Shown here piece after piece: positions 10,101 to 17,738 of a DNA stretch of 64,000 nt. Under the pieces are notes generated by a model, which made no database searches, was not told where the DNA came from, and worked only from the letters and a program-made list of their open reading frames with translations. Each line of letters opens with the position of its first letter. The stretch's first letter is position 1. The position numbers and the translations under genes are program-made. Origin of the DNA: Salegentibacter tibetensis (GTDB lineage: Bacteria > Bacteroidota > Bacteroidia > Flavobacteriales > Flavobacteriaceae); the NCBI RefSeq assembly GCF_020164485.1, contig NZ_JAIQZA010000005.1, positions 62,001 through 126,000 on the forward strand, in the 5' to 3' direction.

Positions 10101-10128
10101 TTCTGATAAGCGAAGCAATATCGGGAAC
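10101..10128. repeat. Degenerate REP-like hairpin
   Basis: TTCTGATAAGCGAAGCAATA followed by TCGGGAA aligns with the other hairpins, but one arm has decayed (TTCTGAT against ATCGGGAA). The apical core here is GCGAAGC. Confidence 0.6.
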
Positions 10129-10158
10129 CTTTAGACCCGAATAATATAAAAATCAATC

Positions 10159-10191
10159 ATCCCAATGGGCGGTAGCCTCATTGGGATTTTT
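10159..10191 (+). terminator. Terminator-like stem-loop after the repeat tract
   Basis: Arms ATCCCAATG (10159-10167) and CATTGGGAT (10179-10187) followed by TTTTTG. It is the first hairpin after icmF with a proper T-run, so it may end the icmF transcript about 370 bases past the stop, leaving the hairpins in a long 3' UTR. Confidence 0.55.
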
Positions 10192-10288
10192 GTTGACTTC
10201 AAAAAAAACTTTGTTGCTCCAGAAAAAAATCTAAAAATTATTCATTCTTATAGAACTTATAGAAGAAAAGAATATCGTGATTTTTCAA

Positions 10289-10771
10289 TTATTCCGGTTC
10301 ATCTTCCCCAAATGGACTATCAAAAGAAATATCATCATCTGGATCTTTATCATCATAATTAATCCCGGGCGGATTAAACAATCCCCATCGATCTATAATG
10401 TAATTCCACTCATCAAAGGTTTTTACCCATTCAGCAAAAAGTACACGAAATTCTTCAATCGTATCTCTTAAAAGATGCAGGTATTCGGTTTCTTTAAAAT
10501 CATCAGCAAAAAAGTGATTGCAGGAAACATAAATATCACGGGCACTTTTTCTAATTATCGCAGCATTTTCCATACGTATATCATAAAGATCGGCTCCTTC
10601 GGCACCGGCGATTTTAGCCGGTAATTTTAAAGCGTCGGCCATCATAAAATCCCCCTTACTTTTCAGTATTTCGTTTTCTTCAGGTATCAAATCGATAATT
10701 CGATGAACCATATTTAAGATTTCTTCAGCTTTTTTAAATAGGGGTAAATTTCTATAATTATCAAGTTCCAT
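10289..10771 (-). CDS. Helical-bundle protein, IVS-like, acidic tail
   Basis: 160 residues, all-helical by composition, ending in an Asp/Glu-rich tail (DDKDPDDDISFD). The opening NLPLFKKAEEILNMVHRIIDLIP and the segment KLPAKIAGAEGADLYDIRMENAAIIRKSARDI resemble the layout of the four-helix 23S-rRNA-intervening-sequence (IVS) protein fold: a LxVYKKA-type helix 1, then a helix with a small-residue KLPAKIAGAEG turn. It shares this layout with the 134-residue protein at 11508, which lies on the other side of the MarC gene. Function unknown; the assignment to a fold is an inference from pattern only. ATG start with the divergent MarC gene about 100 bases away. Confidence 0.7.
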   Translation of the reverse strand: MELDNYRNLPLFKKAEEILNMVHRIIDLIPEENEILKSKGDFMMADALKLPAKIAGAEGADLYDIRMENAAIIRKSARDIYVSCNHFFADDFKETEYLHLLRDTIEEFRVLFAEWVKTFDEWNYIIDRWGLFNPPGINYDDKDPDDDISFDSPFGEDEPE

Positions 10772-10873
10772 AATGCTTAAAATTTTTATCTTTTTTGTTG
10801 GGTGGGGCTAAAATTTCAGATTACTTTTGCAGCTTCTAATTTTTAACCTCTTAAGTACCAAAAACATAAATCT

Positions 10874-11485
10874 ATGGAAAATATCTGGTTATATGCCATA
10901 GGTGCGTTTACAGCATTTTTTGCGATCAATAATCCCATTGGAAATATCCCAATATTTCTGAGCCTTACCAAACAGGCCGATGGAAAAAGAAAGCGTTTTA
11001 TTTCTAAGAAAGCGACTTTTACGGCCTTTGTTATTGTAACCGGTTTTATTCTGTTGGGTAAATATATTTTTCAGCTTTTTGGTTTAACTATTCCTGCCTT
11101 TAAGATTACCGGTGGAATTCTTGTATTTTTTGTTGGTTTTGAAATGATTAGAGCACAGCAATCCAGTATTGATAACCAGAAAGAAATAGATTTTAACGAA
11201 GGGATATCTATATCTCCATTGGCTATTCCAATTCTTGCGGGGCCGGGAACTATTGTGACGGCAATGAACTACACTACAACTGCCAGTTATATGGATATGG
11301 CAATTATTGCAGCAATGTTTGGACTGATTATGTTCTTAAACCACCTTGCTTTTATTTCCAGTGATTATTTAGTGCGATTTATTGGTCAAAATAAGATTAT
11401 TGTGATCGAGAAGATCATGGGGCTAATTATAGCAATAATCGGAACTAATATGTTGATTGATGGTATTAAGATCGCTTTCTTTTAA
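10874..11485 (+). CDS. MarC family integral membrane protein
   Basis: 203 residues with six hydrophobic segments. FAINNPIGNIPIFLSLT (about 17-33) and PLAIPILAGPGTIVTAMNY (about 113-131) are the two paired signature segments of the MarC/UPF0056 family, each holding the NPxGxxP / PLAxPxxAGPG motif. Members were once linked to multidrug resistance but the transport role remains unproven. Inner membrane. ATG start; flanked on both sides by minus-strand helical-bundle genes, one divergent and one convergent. Confidence 0.9.
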   Translation: MENIWLYAIGAFTAFFAINNPIGNIPIFLSLTKQADGKRKRFISKKATFTAFVIVTGFILLGKYIFQLFGLTIPAFKITGGILVFFVGFEMIRAQQSSIDNQKEIDFNEGISISPLAIPILAGPGTIVTAMNYTTTASYMDMAIIAAMFGLIMFLNHLAFISSDYLVRFIGQNKIIVIEKIMGLIIAIIGTNMLIDGIKIAFF

Positions 11486-11507
11486 AAATGCTCAAAGCTA
11501 AAGTAAA

Positions 11508-11912
11508 TTAGGCTTTTCTAATTTGTTGCATCCAGTCAGCTATCATTTTATCGAAAATTTGAATTTCTTTCTTTAGCAGCGTTAAAAATTCACTTTCCCT
11601 TACTCCGGAAAACTCCAGGTTTTTACAATGTAATTTCAGACTTTTACTTGCTTTTCTGATATTTCTAATACGCTCTAAACGCGAGCCGGAATTTTTTGCT
11701 GCAGCTACAGCAGCTACCCCAGGTGCCAGTTGAAGTGATTCAGTTATAAGATCTCCGGCATACCTGTCTTTAGGGCTGGCCGCAAATCCCATTTCTATTA
11801 CGTTTTTGTCCTGAGTAAAATGCACAGCCATTGCCCTGGAAAGTTTGAATATTTCCAATGCTTTCCGGTAAACGGGCATCTGATAGGTATTCTGCGAAAA
11901 AGCCTGTGACAT
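11508..11912 (-). CDS. Helical-bundle protein, IVS-like
   Basis: 134 residues, all-helical. YQMPVYRKALEIFKLSRAMA at the N-terminus is the helix 1 pattern of the IVS four-helix fold, and RIRNIRKASKSLKLHCKNLE plus FLTLLKKEIQIFDKMIADWM resemble its last helices. It is a distant relative of the protein at 10289: both place an xLPxYxKA helix first and end in an aromatic FxxWM/FxEWV helix. Role unknown. A strong -7 box on the plus strand sits between its start and the Lrp-type regulator, so the two are divergent. Confidence 0.7.
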   Translation of the reverse strand: MSQAFSQNTYQMPVYRKALEIFKLSRAMAVHFTQDKNVIEMGFAASPKDRYAGDLITESLQLAPGVAAVAAAKNSGSRLERIRNIRKASKSLKLHCKNLEFSGVRESEFLTLLKKEIQIFDKMIADWMQQIRKA

Positions 11913-11954
11913 TAAATTTAATTTCTTATAAAATTAATCAGAAATTAAATAGGC

Positions 11955-11962
11955 TATCTTTG
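11955..11962 (+). promoter_or_regulatory. -7 box (TATCTTTG) for the Lrp/AsnC regulator
   Basis: TATCTTTG fits TAnnTTTG exactly and lies 64 bases before the regulator ATG, in the divergent gap with the minus-strand gene. No matching TTG -33 box at 17-20 bases was seen. Confidence 0.5.
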
Positions 11963-12026
11963 CTTTTTAATGTTAAAATAAAAATTTACATTTATTTAAA
12001 AGGTATTATATTAATAAAACTTTAAT

Positions 12027-12476
12027 ATGCAAATCGATGAATTAAACTGGGCAATCCTAACTAGATTACAGCAGAATGCCCGCTATTCTTTTGCTGAAAT
12101 TGGTCGGGAAATAGGATTGAGCTCTCCGGCAGTAGCTGAACGGGTAAAGAAAATGGAAGATGCCGGGATTATTAAAGGTTATAAAACTCAAATTTCCTAT
12201 CATAAAACCGGGCATCAATTAAAAGCAATAATAACCCTGCGAGCATTTATGGGTAGATTGAAGCCATTCCTGGAAAAAGTAAAGGAATTTAAGGAGGTTA
12301 GTAATTGCTACCGCATCACCGGAAACGAAAATATTATTATGGAAGTTGTCTTGCGGGATCAGTCTCATTTAGAAGAATTTATTGACAAATTGATAACCTA
12401 TGGAGAAACAAAAACCCATATAGTACTCTCACAAGTTGTAGAGTTTGCTGCTATTGATAAGAACAGGGCGAAATAA
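12027..12476 (+). CDS. Lrp/AsnC family transcriptional regulator
   Basis: 149 residues, normal family length. Residues 1-60 are the winged HTH: LNWAILTRLQQNARYSFAEI then REIGLSSPAVAERVKKME as the recognition helix. Residues 65-140 are the RAM/ACT-like ligand and oligomerisation domain, with the CYRITGNENIIMEV glycine turn. Lrp/AsnC proteins bind DNA as dimers to hexadecamers and respond to amino acids. Single gene; the usual target is its own promoter or the divergent gene, here the helical-bundle protein, but no operator is visible. A leader of about 60 bases precedes the ATG. Confidence 0.9.
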   Translation: MQIDELNWAILTRLQQNARYSFAEIGREIGLSSPAVAERVKKMEDAGIIKGYKTQISYHKTGHQLKAIITLRAFMGRLKPFLEKVKEFKEVSNCYRITGNENIIMEVVLRDQSHLEEFIDKLITYGETKTHIVLSQVVEFAAIDKNRAK

Positions 12477-12693
12477 TCTTAATTTCTAGGGAATAGTGAT
12501 TCTTAATCAAATTGCACTTAAATAAATTTCACTGCTAATCTTTTAACTTTAGTTAAAGTGAGACCTTTTTAGCATCATTTTTAAGGAATTTCTAAAACCA
12601 GTATTTTTTTTTAGTTAAATTATAGCAAATTGTAATTTTATTAATACTAATGCGACTACACTGTGCTTACCTTTATAAAAAAAGAAATTACAT

Positions 12694-12888
12694 ATGAGAA
12701 AGTATAGTTTAGTATTCCTTATCGTTTCAGCAATAACCGGTGCGATAGGATTTTCCGGATTAAATTTTTCCGGTATTGAAGTAGTGAGGGTATTATTCCT
12801 AATTTTTGCTGATTTACTTGTAGTCTCCTTATTTGCCCATCTTTTATTTGGAAATGACAATTTGAAATTGCAACCGATAAAAAAGTAA
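12694..12888 (+). CDS. DUF1328-like two-helix membrane protein
   Basis: 64 residues with two membrane helices (about 5-24 and 31-52) separated by a short glycine-containing loop. The pattern LVFLIVSAITGAIGFSGL...VRVLFLIFADLLVVSL follows the YtjA/DUF1328 small membrane proteins, often stress-induced, of unknown function. ATG start, 217 bases after the regulator stop, and directly followed by a terminator, so it is probably monocistronic. Confidence 0.75.
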   Translation: MRKYSLVFLIVSAITGAIGFSGLNFSGIEVVRVLFLIFADLLVVSLFAHLLFGNDNLKLQPIKK

Positions 12889-12907
12889 AATTACCTATAT
12901 ATTATTA

Positions 12908-12937
12908 AGCCTTCATCTTGTGATGAGGGCTTTTTTA
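12908..12937 (+). terminator. Terminator after the DUF1328-like gene
   Basis: Arms AGCCTTCATC and GATGAGGGCT (one G-U pair) followed by TTTTTTA, 20 bases after the stop. Confidence 0.8.
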
Positions 12938-12987
12938 TGCACGATCTTTGATATCTATGCTTATATTTATAGTAATTATTTAATATT

Positions 12988-14412
12988 ATGATGAGAAAGA
13001 TACCTTTTTTAATTATACTCCTGGGTTTTATTCCTCAATTTAGTAACTCTCAGGATTTAGAAATTCCTTTGGGTAAAATTGTAGATTCAATTCCAATAAC
13101 CGATACAACTACAAATAGTTTTACTTTGTATCTGCCACAAAACTTTAATAAAGAGAAACAATGGCCTATAATTTTTGTTTTTGATCCCCATGGAAGGGGA
13201 AGGGGAGCTACGCAACTTTTCAGAGCAGTGGCCGAAGAACAATCATACATTATTGCCGCCTCTAATTTTAACCTTAAGAAAGACTCTTTAAAAAACAATA
13301 TTAAAAAAGTCGGGCCATTTATAAATCAAGTAGACGGCATGCTGTCTATAGATAGGGAACAGGTTTATGTTGCCGGCCTTTCTGAAGGTGGGCAGTTAGC
13401 TGGAGCTTTACCATTTATATATAATAATATTGCTGGGGTATTGGCTGTAGAGAATGCCTGGATAAACACTCAATATCTAAACGCCAACAATAAATTTATG
13501 TTTAGTGCGGTGGCTTGTGATAGTAATAACACGCTATTTGTTCTGGAAGAAATTAAAGCTTATTTAGATAAAAGGAATTTTCCTACAGAAATGAACTTTT
13601 ACTCCTGCCAGGATGAGGCAGAATGGCCTGTTGCTAGTATAATCCAAAACGCTGTTGCCGGCTTTACCTTAAACGCGATGAAAGAAGGGAAAAGGGAGCA
13701 AAACCTGGAGTTAGTGCAAGAACTGTTTGCTGATGAAGCCGAATATGCAGAAGTTTTAAGACGAACTCGTAACTACTACCAGGCTTTTGAAAAACTTAAA
13801 CAAATTGAAGATAAATATGATGATTTTGATCTGGATATAGATTTACGGGACCAGAAAAGAAATGTTCGTAGAAATAAAACCTTTAGACAGCAAAGACGGG
13901 AATACCGAAATGTTGCTGCTGAGGAAGAAGCTAAGCAGGAAGAATATCTTTATTACATGGAAACCGACGTGGTGACCGCTAATTATGAAAACATAGGTTG
14001 GTGGGCCGCACAGGTAGAAGAATTAAAAGAAAACGAAGAAAAATTAAAAGGGCCTAAGCAAAAAATGGCTGGCAGGCTTCAGGGATTCCTTGACAACCTT
14101 AGCAAGAACTATTATGATGGCTATGTAAATTCTGAAGCTAACTCAAGGACTAAGGTTTTTGTAAGTATTCTTAGAACTATTTTCGATAAAGAAGATCCTG
14201 AAGCTTATTTAAACATCATTAAGATTGCCGGTCACGATGGCGATCACGAAACAGCTCTTTTGTATCTCGAAGATTTACTAAAAACCGGTTTTGATAACAT
14301 GGAGGCCCTATATGATATAGAAGGAATTTTAGACCTTAAACTAAGTGAGGAATACAATTCTAAGATTAGAGAATATCTTGGGAAAGCAAAATATTATCAG
14401 GCAGAAATTTAA
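12988..14412 (+). CDS. Secreted alpha/beta-hydrolase-like protein with helical C-terminal domain
   Basis: 474 residues with a signal peptide (MMRKIPFLIILLGFIPQFSNSQ). Residues 40-230 look like an alpha/beta-hydrolase core: WPIIFVFDPHGRGRGATQLF holds the strand leading to an oxyanion-type PHG loop, and VYVAGLSEGGQLAGALPF is a nucleophile elbow (GLSEGG, Ser in GxSxG). The acid and histidine of the triad could not be placed with confidence. Residues 235-474 are highly charged helices (DQKRNVRRNKTFRQQRREYR, then TPR-like pairs). No substrate is evident; periplasmic or surface peptidase/esterase-like activity is only a guess. Start could be either of two adjacent ATGs. Confidence 0.7.
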   Translation: MMRKIPFLIILLGFIPQFSNSQDLEIPLGKIVDSIPITDTTTNSFTLYLPQNFNKEKQWPIIFVFDPHGRGRGATQLFRAVAEEQSYIIAASNFNLKKDSLKNNIKKVGPFINQVDGMLSIDREQVYVAGLSEGGQLAGALPFIYNNIAGVLAVENAWINTQYLNANNKFMFSAVACDSNNTLFVLEEIKAYLDKRNFPTEMNFYSCQDEAEWPVASIIQNAVAGFTLNAMKEGKREQNLELVQELFADEAEYAEVLRRTRNYYQAFEKLKQIEDKYDDFDLDIDLRDQKRNVRRNKTFRQQRREYRNVAAEEEAKQEEYLYYMETDVVTANYENIGWWAAQVEELKENEEKLKGPKQKMAGRLQGFLDNLSKNYYDGYVNSEANSRTKVFVSILRTIFDKEDPEAYLNIIKIAGHDGDHETALLYLEDLLKTGFDNMEALYDIEGILDLKLSEEYNSKIREYLGKAKYYQAEI

Positions 14413-14766
14413 ATTTGGTTTTTGTTCTTCATATATCCACTTGTTTGATTTGTCGGTTGGAAATCAGGCAGCGTAGTTTCCGCAGTAAAGGATAAGAAAT
14501 TAGTAATCTGAAAAAGCCTTCTTAAGCTGAAGGTTTATCTTTTCAATATTTATTTATTAAAATTGATCGCTAGTTTTGAACTAACGATGTTTTCTGGAAG
14601 AGTTTCAATTAGAATTACTAACGAAGAAACCACCAACTCCGGCGGACGGTATTCAGACTTAAGGATACCGGAGGGTGATTCCAATTTGTTAGATGCTTAA
14701 TAAAGCATATAATCCTTACTTTGCTTTAAATAGTATTTATGTTCAAGCTGGCCTTATAACAATAGA
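14413..14766. other. Intergenic 354 bp, no gene supported
   Basis: Between convergent genes. A 37-codon plus-strand frame (14587-14700) is open but has no family signal. The stretch 14630-14676 can fold imperfectly (CACC, CTCCG and GGTAT against ATACC, CGGAG and GGTG), and AAAGCCTTC...GAAGGTTT at 14513-14536 is a weak hairpin. Nothing else stands out. Confidence 0.5.
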
Positions 14767-15510
14767 TTACAAGGTGATAAAGAAACTCAGTTTGTAGAAA
14801 TCGTTCATAGCAAATCTTGCATCTTCATCGGCTAAATTTCCACCGAAGGAAAATCTAAGTCCGACATTCCCTTTTTGAAATTGCAGGTAAGGTCCTAACC
14901 AAAGATAACCATCGGCTCTCTCAAGATCCTGGCCACCATCAATTTCACCTCCAGAAAGATACAACTCTTCAAAATGCCCACCCATGGAGAAAAAGTCAGA
15001 AAATTTATATCCAAGATTTACCCAATAATGCACATAATTGTTGGTAGATTGTCCTGCTGCTGTATTATTTCTAAGTGCGGCATAGTATCCAAAATAAAGT
15101 TCTCCTTCAAGATGGTCAGATCCGTAATTCATAGTAAGATTTGGTACAATCCCATCTCCTATAATACCTTCCTGCGCAGCGCCACTGGAAAGTAGACTGC
15201 CCATAGTAAATCCCAGACTCGGGTTGATATCAAAATTTCCTACCGTCTTATTATACCCCAAGCCAAATTCAGTCCATTGTCCCCAGGCAGATGCGGTACC
15301 GGCACCCCATTGTATTCCGTAAACGGTAAAGGCATCTGTATCGGAAAATTGATAAGATAAACTCATCATAGGGTTAAAGCCGAAAAATGCATCATGATTA
15401 AGACTTAAATCTGCTCCAATTTTGTCAATAGTTTCTTGTTGAGCATTTGAATTTTGACTCCATAAAAGAGCCCCAAAGAATAAAACCAGAATTGTTTGTT
15501 TTTTTAACAT
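14767..15510 (-). CDS. Outer-membrane beta-barrel protein linked to amtB
   Basis: 247 residues with a signal peptide ending SNAQ at about residue 24. The mature part has the alternating hydrophobic/polar strands and aromatic girdle of a small outer-membrane barrel (LGYNKTVGNFDINPSLGF, LEGELYFGYYAAL, YVHYWVNLGYKF) and ends in a phenylalanine-containing strand (KLSFFITL), typical for the C-terminal insertion signal. It lies 66 bases downstream of amtB on the same strand, so it may be expressed with the ammonium transporter and serve as a cell-surface pore under nitrogen limitation; this role is inferred from position. The exact family was not identified. Confidence 0.75.
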   Translation of the reverse strand: MLKKQTILVLFFGALLWSQNSNAQQETIDKIGADLSLNHDAFFGFNPMMSLSYQFSDTDAFTVYGIQWGAGTASAWGQWTEFGLGYNKTVGNFDINPSLGFTMGSLLSSGAAQEGIIGDGIVPNLTMNYGSDHLEGELYFGYYAALRNNTAAGQSTNNYVHYWVNLGYKFSDFFSMGGHFEELYLSGGEIDGGQDLERADGYLWLGPYLQFQKGNVGLRFSFGGNLADEDARFAMNDFYKLSFFITL

Positions 15511-15576
15511 GTTGTTGTTTTTAAGTTGTTAATTAAATTTAATGGTGTGTGGTTTTGTAATTTGGTTTAATTGTTA

Positions 15577-16818
15577 TTATCGGTTGCTTGCCGTGCCAAA
15601 TTCAGCATAGGCATCCATACCGTGTTCGTGTATATCGAGACCTTCGGTTTCTTCTCTTTCTTCCATCCTTAAGCCCATTGTTGATTTGATAATTTTTAAG
15701 ATTACAAATGCTGAAATGCAGCAGAAGGCACCTACTATTCCAATTCCGGCCAACTGGGATAGTAGTTGATCGAAACCGGCCAGACTTCCGAAGATACCTA
15801 CTGCCAGTGTGCCCCAGATTCCGCAAGCAAGGTGAACAGCTACAGCACCAACGGGATCATCTAATTTTAGTTTATCAATTAATGACACTCCAAAAACAAT
15901 AACTCCCCCAGCAATCAAGCCGATAAGAACTGCATCTAAAGGACCCATAACATCTGCACCGGCGGTGATACCAACGAGTCCACCTAAAATCCCGTTGAGA
16001 AACATAGTGAGATCATAATTCTTATAAGCAATTGTTGAAACTAAAAAGGCTGATATACCACCAGCCGCAGCAGCGAGGCAGGTGGTTACAAGGGTGATGG
16101 AAGTTAAAGACGGATCGGCTGAAAGTACCGAGCCCCCATTAAAACCAAACCAGCCTAACCAAAGTATAAATACCCCTGCAGTGGCCAAAGGAATATTGTG
16201 ACCAGGAATCGCGTGTGACTGTCCATCTTTTCCAAATTTACCTAAACGTGCACCCAATAAATAGATAGCTATTAAAGCTGCCCAGCCACCTACAGAATGT
16301 ACAAGCGTAGAACCTGCAAAATCGTAGAAACCAAGCTCGTCCAGGAATCCGCCACCCCATTTCCAGGATCCTACAATAGGATATATAATACTTATGTAGA
16401 TCACAGAAAAAAGCATAAAACTTCCCAGTTTAATTCGTTCTGCCACTGCCCCGGAAACTATTGTTGCTGCCGTAGCTGCAAACATTCCCTGGAATAAGAA
16501 GTCTGTCCAGTAAGTATAGCCTTCGTTATAAGCTAAGTCTAAAGAACCGTCTGCCACTGGAGCATCTAATCCAAACAGGCCGAAGAAATAATCGGGGATC
16601 ACCCCAGCAAAAAAGGAGTCGGGATACATTAAATTGAATCCAAGCAGGCTGTAAAACAATAAACCGGCACAGATTATAAATACATTTTTGAAAAGGATAT
16701 TAATGGCATTTTTTTGACGTGTTAAACCAACTTCAAGAAGTGAGAAACCCAGGTGCATAAAAAATACCAGGGCAGTACACACCATCATCCAAACATTGTT
16801 AGTAGTAAGTAATTCCAT
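15577..16818 (-). CDS. amtB: Ammonium transporter
   Basis: 413 residues with eleven membrane helices and no cleaved signal peptide. The twin histidines that line the ammonia conduction pore are visible at H174 (TLVHSVGGWA) and H329 (VAVHLACGIWGT). FFMHLGFSLLEVGL near 20-32 and DFLFQGMFAATAATIVSGAVAERI (106-129) are signature segments. AmtB trimers take up ammonium in the inner membrane and are shut by P-II protein, whose gene lies 30 bases upstream. The acidic soluble tail (MEEREETEGLDIHEH) follows the last helix. Confidence 0.96.
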   Translation of the reverse strand: MELLTTNNVWMMVCTALVFFMHLGFSLLEVGLTRQKNAINILFKNVFIICAGLLFYSLLGFNLMYPDSFFAGVIPDYFFGLFGLDAPVADGSLDLAYNEGYTYWTDFLFQGMFAATAATIVSGAVAERIKLGSFMLFSVIYISIIYPIVGSWKWGGGFLDELGFYDFAGSTLVHSVGGWAALIAIYLLGARLGKFGKDGQSHAIPGHNIPLATAGVFILWLGWFGFNGGSVLSADPSLTSITLVTTCLAAAAGGISAFLVSTIAYKNYDLTMFLNGILGGLVGITAGADVMGPLDAVLIGLIAGGVIVFGVSLIDKLKLDDPVGAVAVHLACGIWGTLAVGIFGSLAGFDQLLSQLAGIGIVGAFCCISAFVILKIIKSTMGLRMEEREETEGLDIHEHGMDAYAEFGTASNR

Positions 16819-16848
16819 AAAAAGTAATGTTTATTTACGTTGTATATT

Positions 16849-17187
16849 TTAGGAAAGTGAGTCTTTTCCTTTTTCTTTAGTTCTTATGCGGTAAGCTTCT
16901 TCAACAGGTGTTACAAAGACCTTCCCATCTCCAACAGAACCGGTATGGGCGGCTTTTAAAATGGTTTCTACCGTACTTTCTACATTTTCATCTGATACTA
17001 CCAGTGAAATTTTGCGTCTTTGAATATCGCTGGTGCTATAAGAGACTCCGCGATATACATGACCTTGTTTTTCGTTACCTACACCGGTAACATCCCAATA
17101 ACTAAAAAAATTGACCTCGGTTTCGTGAAGCGCTTTCTTAACTTCATCAAACCGTGATTTTCTAATAATTGCTTCTATTTTTTTCAT
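16849..17187 (-). CDS. glnK: Nitrogen regulatory P-II protein
   Basis: 112 residues, P-II length. The T-loop (about 36-55) contains YRGVSY with Tyr50 at the position uridylylated in GlnK/GlnB, and the B-loop TGSVGDGK is at 82-89; IRTKEKG forms the C-loop. Compared with enteric GlnK, the T-loop is one residue shorter before YRG. The trimer senses ATP/ADP and 2-oxoglutarate and blocks AmtB, consistent with the gene order P-II then amtB. It is the first gene of the unit. Whether it is uridylylated is unknown, as many Bacteroidota lack the modifying enzyme. Confidence 0.95.
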   Translation of the reverse strand: MKKIEAIIRKSRFDEVKKALHETEVNFFSYWDVTGVGNEKQGHVYRGVSYSTSDIQRRKISLVVSDENVESTVETILKAAHTGSVGDGKVFVTPVEEAYRIRTKEKGKDSLS

Positions 17188-17280
17188 GAATACCTATTTT
17201 TTTCAGATGTAAATGTATAAAAATATCACAATACCCGTTAAAAAATAGGGGTTTACGCTAAATAAATATGAATTAAATAA

Positions 17281-17314
17281 AAACAACCCCTAAAATTTTA
17301 GGGGTTGTTTTTAT
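17281..17314. terminator. Palindromic terminator upstream of the P-II gene
   Basis: Perfect 30-base palindrome with arms AAACAACCCCTAAAA / TTTTAGGGGTTGTTT, followed by TTATAA. It separates the P-II unit from crcB; since both units run on the minus strand, no plus-strand gene needs it, and its T-run works in either direction. Confidence 0.75.
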
Positions 17315-17357
17315 AAATAGGTAAATTTTATTTAGTTTCTATTTTATGGGAGGTGGC

Positions 17358-17732
17358 TTAGGTCAATTTTGAGAGAAATAGACCTAAAAACACAGCCAGA
17401 ATTCCCAAAATTATGCTTCCGAAGGTATAAATGAAGAAATTTAGGTAATCTCCAGAGCGTAAAAGTGCATGGTTTTCAAAAGCGAAACTGGAAAATGTGG
17501 TAAAGCCGCCACAGAAACCAATAGCAAGGAATAAAACAGTATTAGAATTGAAAATATCAGATTTGGCAGCGATCCCCAGAATTAACCCCAGTAGTAAACT
17601 ACCAAGAATATTTACTGTGAAAGTGCCAAATGGAATAAACGCCGTTCCAAAATTCAAACTTTTACTGATTAGATAGCGGAGAACGCTGCCAAGGCCGCCA
17701 CCTAAAAAAATCAATAATAGTTGTTTAAGCAT
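17358..17732 (-). CDS. crcB: Fluoride ion channel CrcB/FluC
   Basis: 124 residues with four membrane helices, the normal size. GGGLGSVLRYLIS (11-23), N41 in TVNILGSLLLG and the signature GFCGGFTTFSSF (72-83) are the conserved pore elements; FluC works as an inverted dual-topology dimer exporting fluoride. It begins only 6 bases after the SRPBCC gene on the same strand, so they form a unit. No fluoride riboswitch is visible because there is no leader between them. Confidence 0.93.
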   Translation of the reverse strand: MLKQLLLIFLGGGLGSVLRYLISKSLNFGTAFIPFGTFTVNILGSLLLGLILGIAAKSDIFNSNTVLFLAIGFCGGFTTFSSFAFENHALLRSGDYLNFFIYTFGSIILGILAVFLGLFLSKLT

Positions 17733-17738
17733 AAGTCG

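Larger units (their letters stand above)
9818..10158. repeat. Hairpin-repeat tract downstream of icmF
   Basis: No gene is supported here. The tract contains four related stem-loops (listed separately) with arms ATCCCGAT / ATCGGGAT and a shared apical core GAGCGCAGCGA or a variant, plus A/T-rich spacers in which the words GAAAACAAAATTTTGTT and GAAAGCAAAATTTTGTT recur. The minus-strand frames through it encode repeated DPDIAALIGIS peptides, which are by-products of the repeat and not a gene. Confidence 0.8.

Noticed and set aside
9723-10118. Minus-strand frame with repeated DPDIAALIGIS peptides (a second such frame at 9835-10089)
   Set aside because: The peptides are translations of the palindromic DNA repeat; the frame also runs into the icmF coding end and has no start context.
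9851-10128. CRISPR array
   Set aside because: Repeats are palindromic with unequal spacing (about 45-80 bases), unequal lengths, decayed copies and no cas genes anywhere in the window.
14587-14700. 37-codon plus-strand frame
   Set aside because: No homology pattern and overlaps a possible RNA hairpin; too little evidence for a gene.
17339-17358. Fluoride riboswitch for crcB
   Set aside because: crcB starts 6 bases after the upstream gene on the minus strand, leaving no leader.
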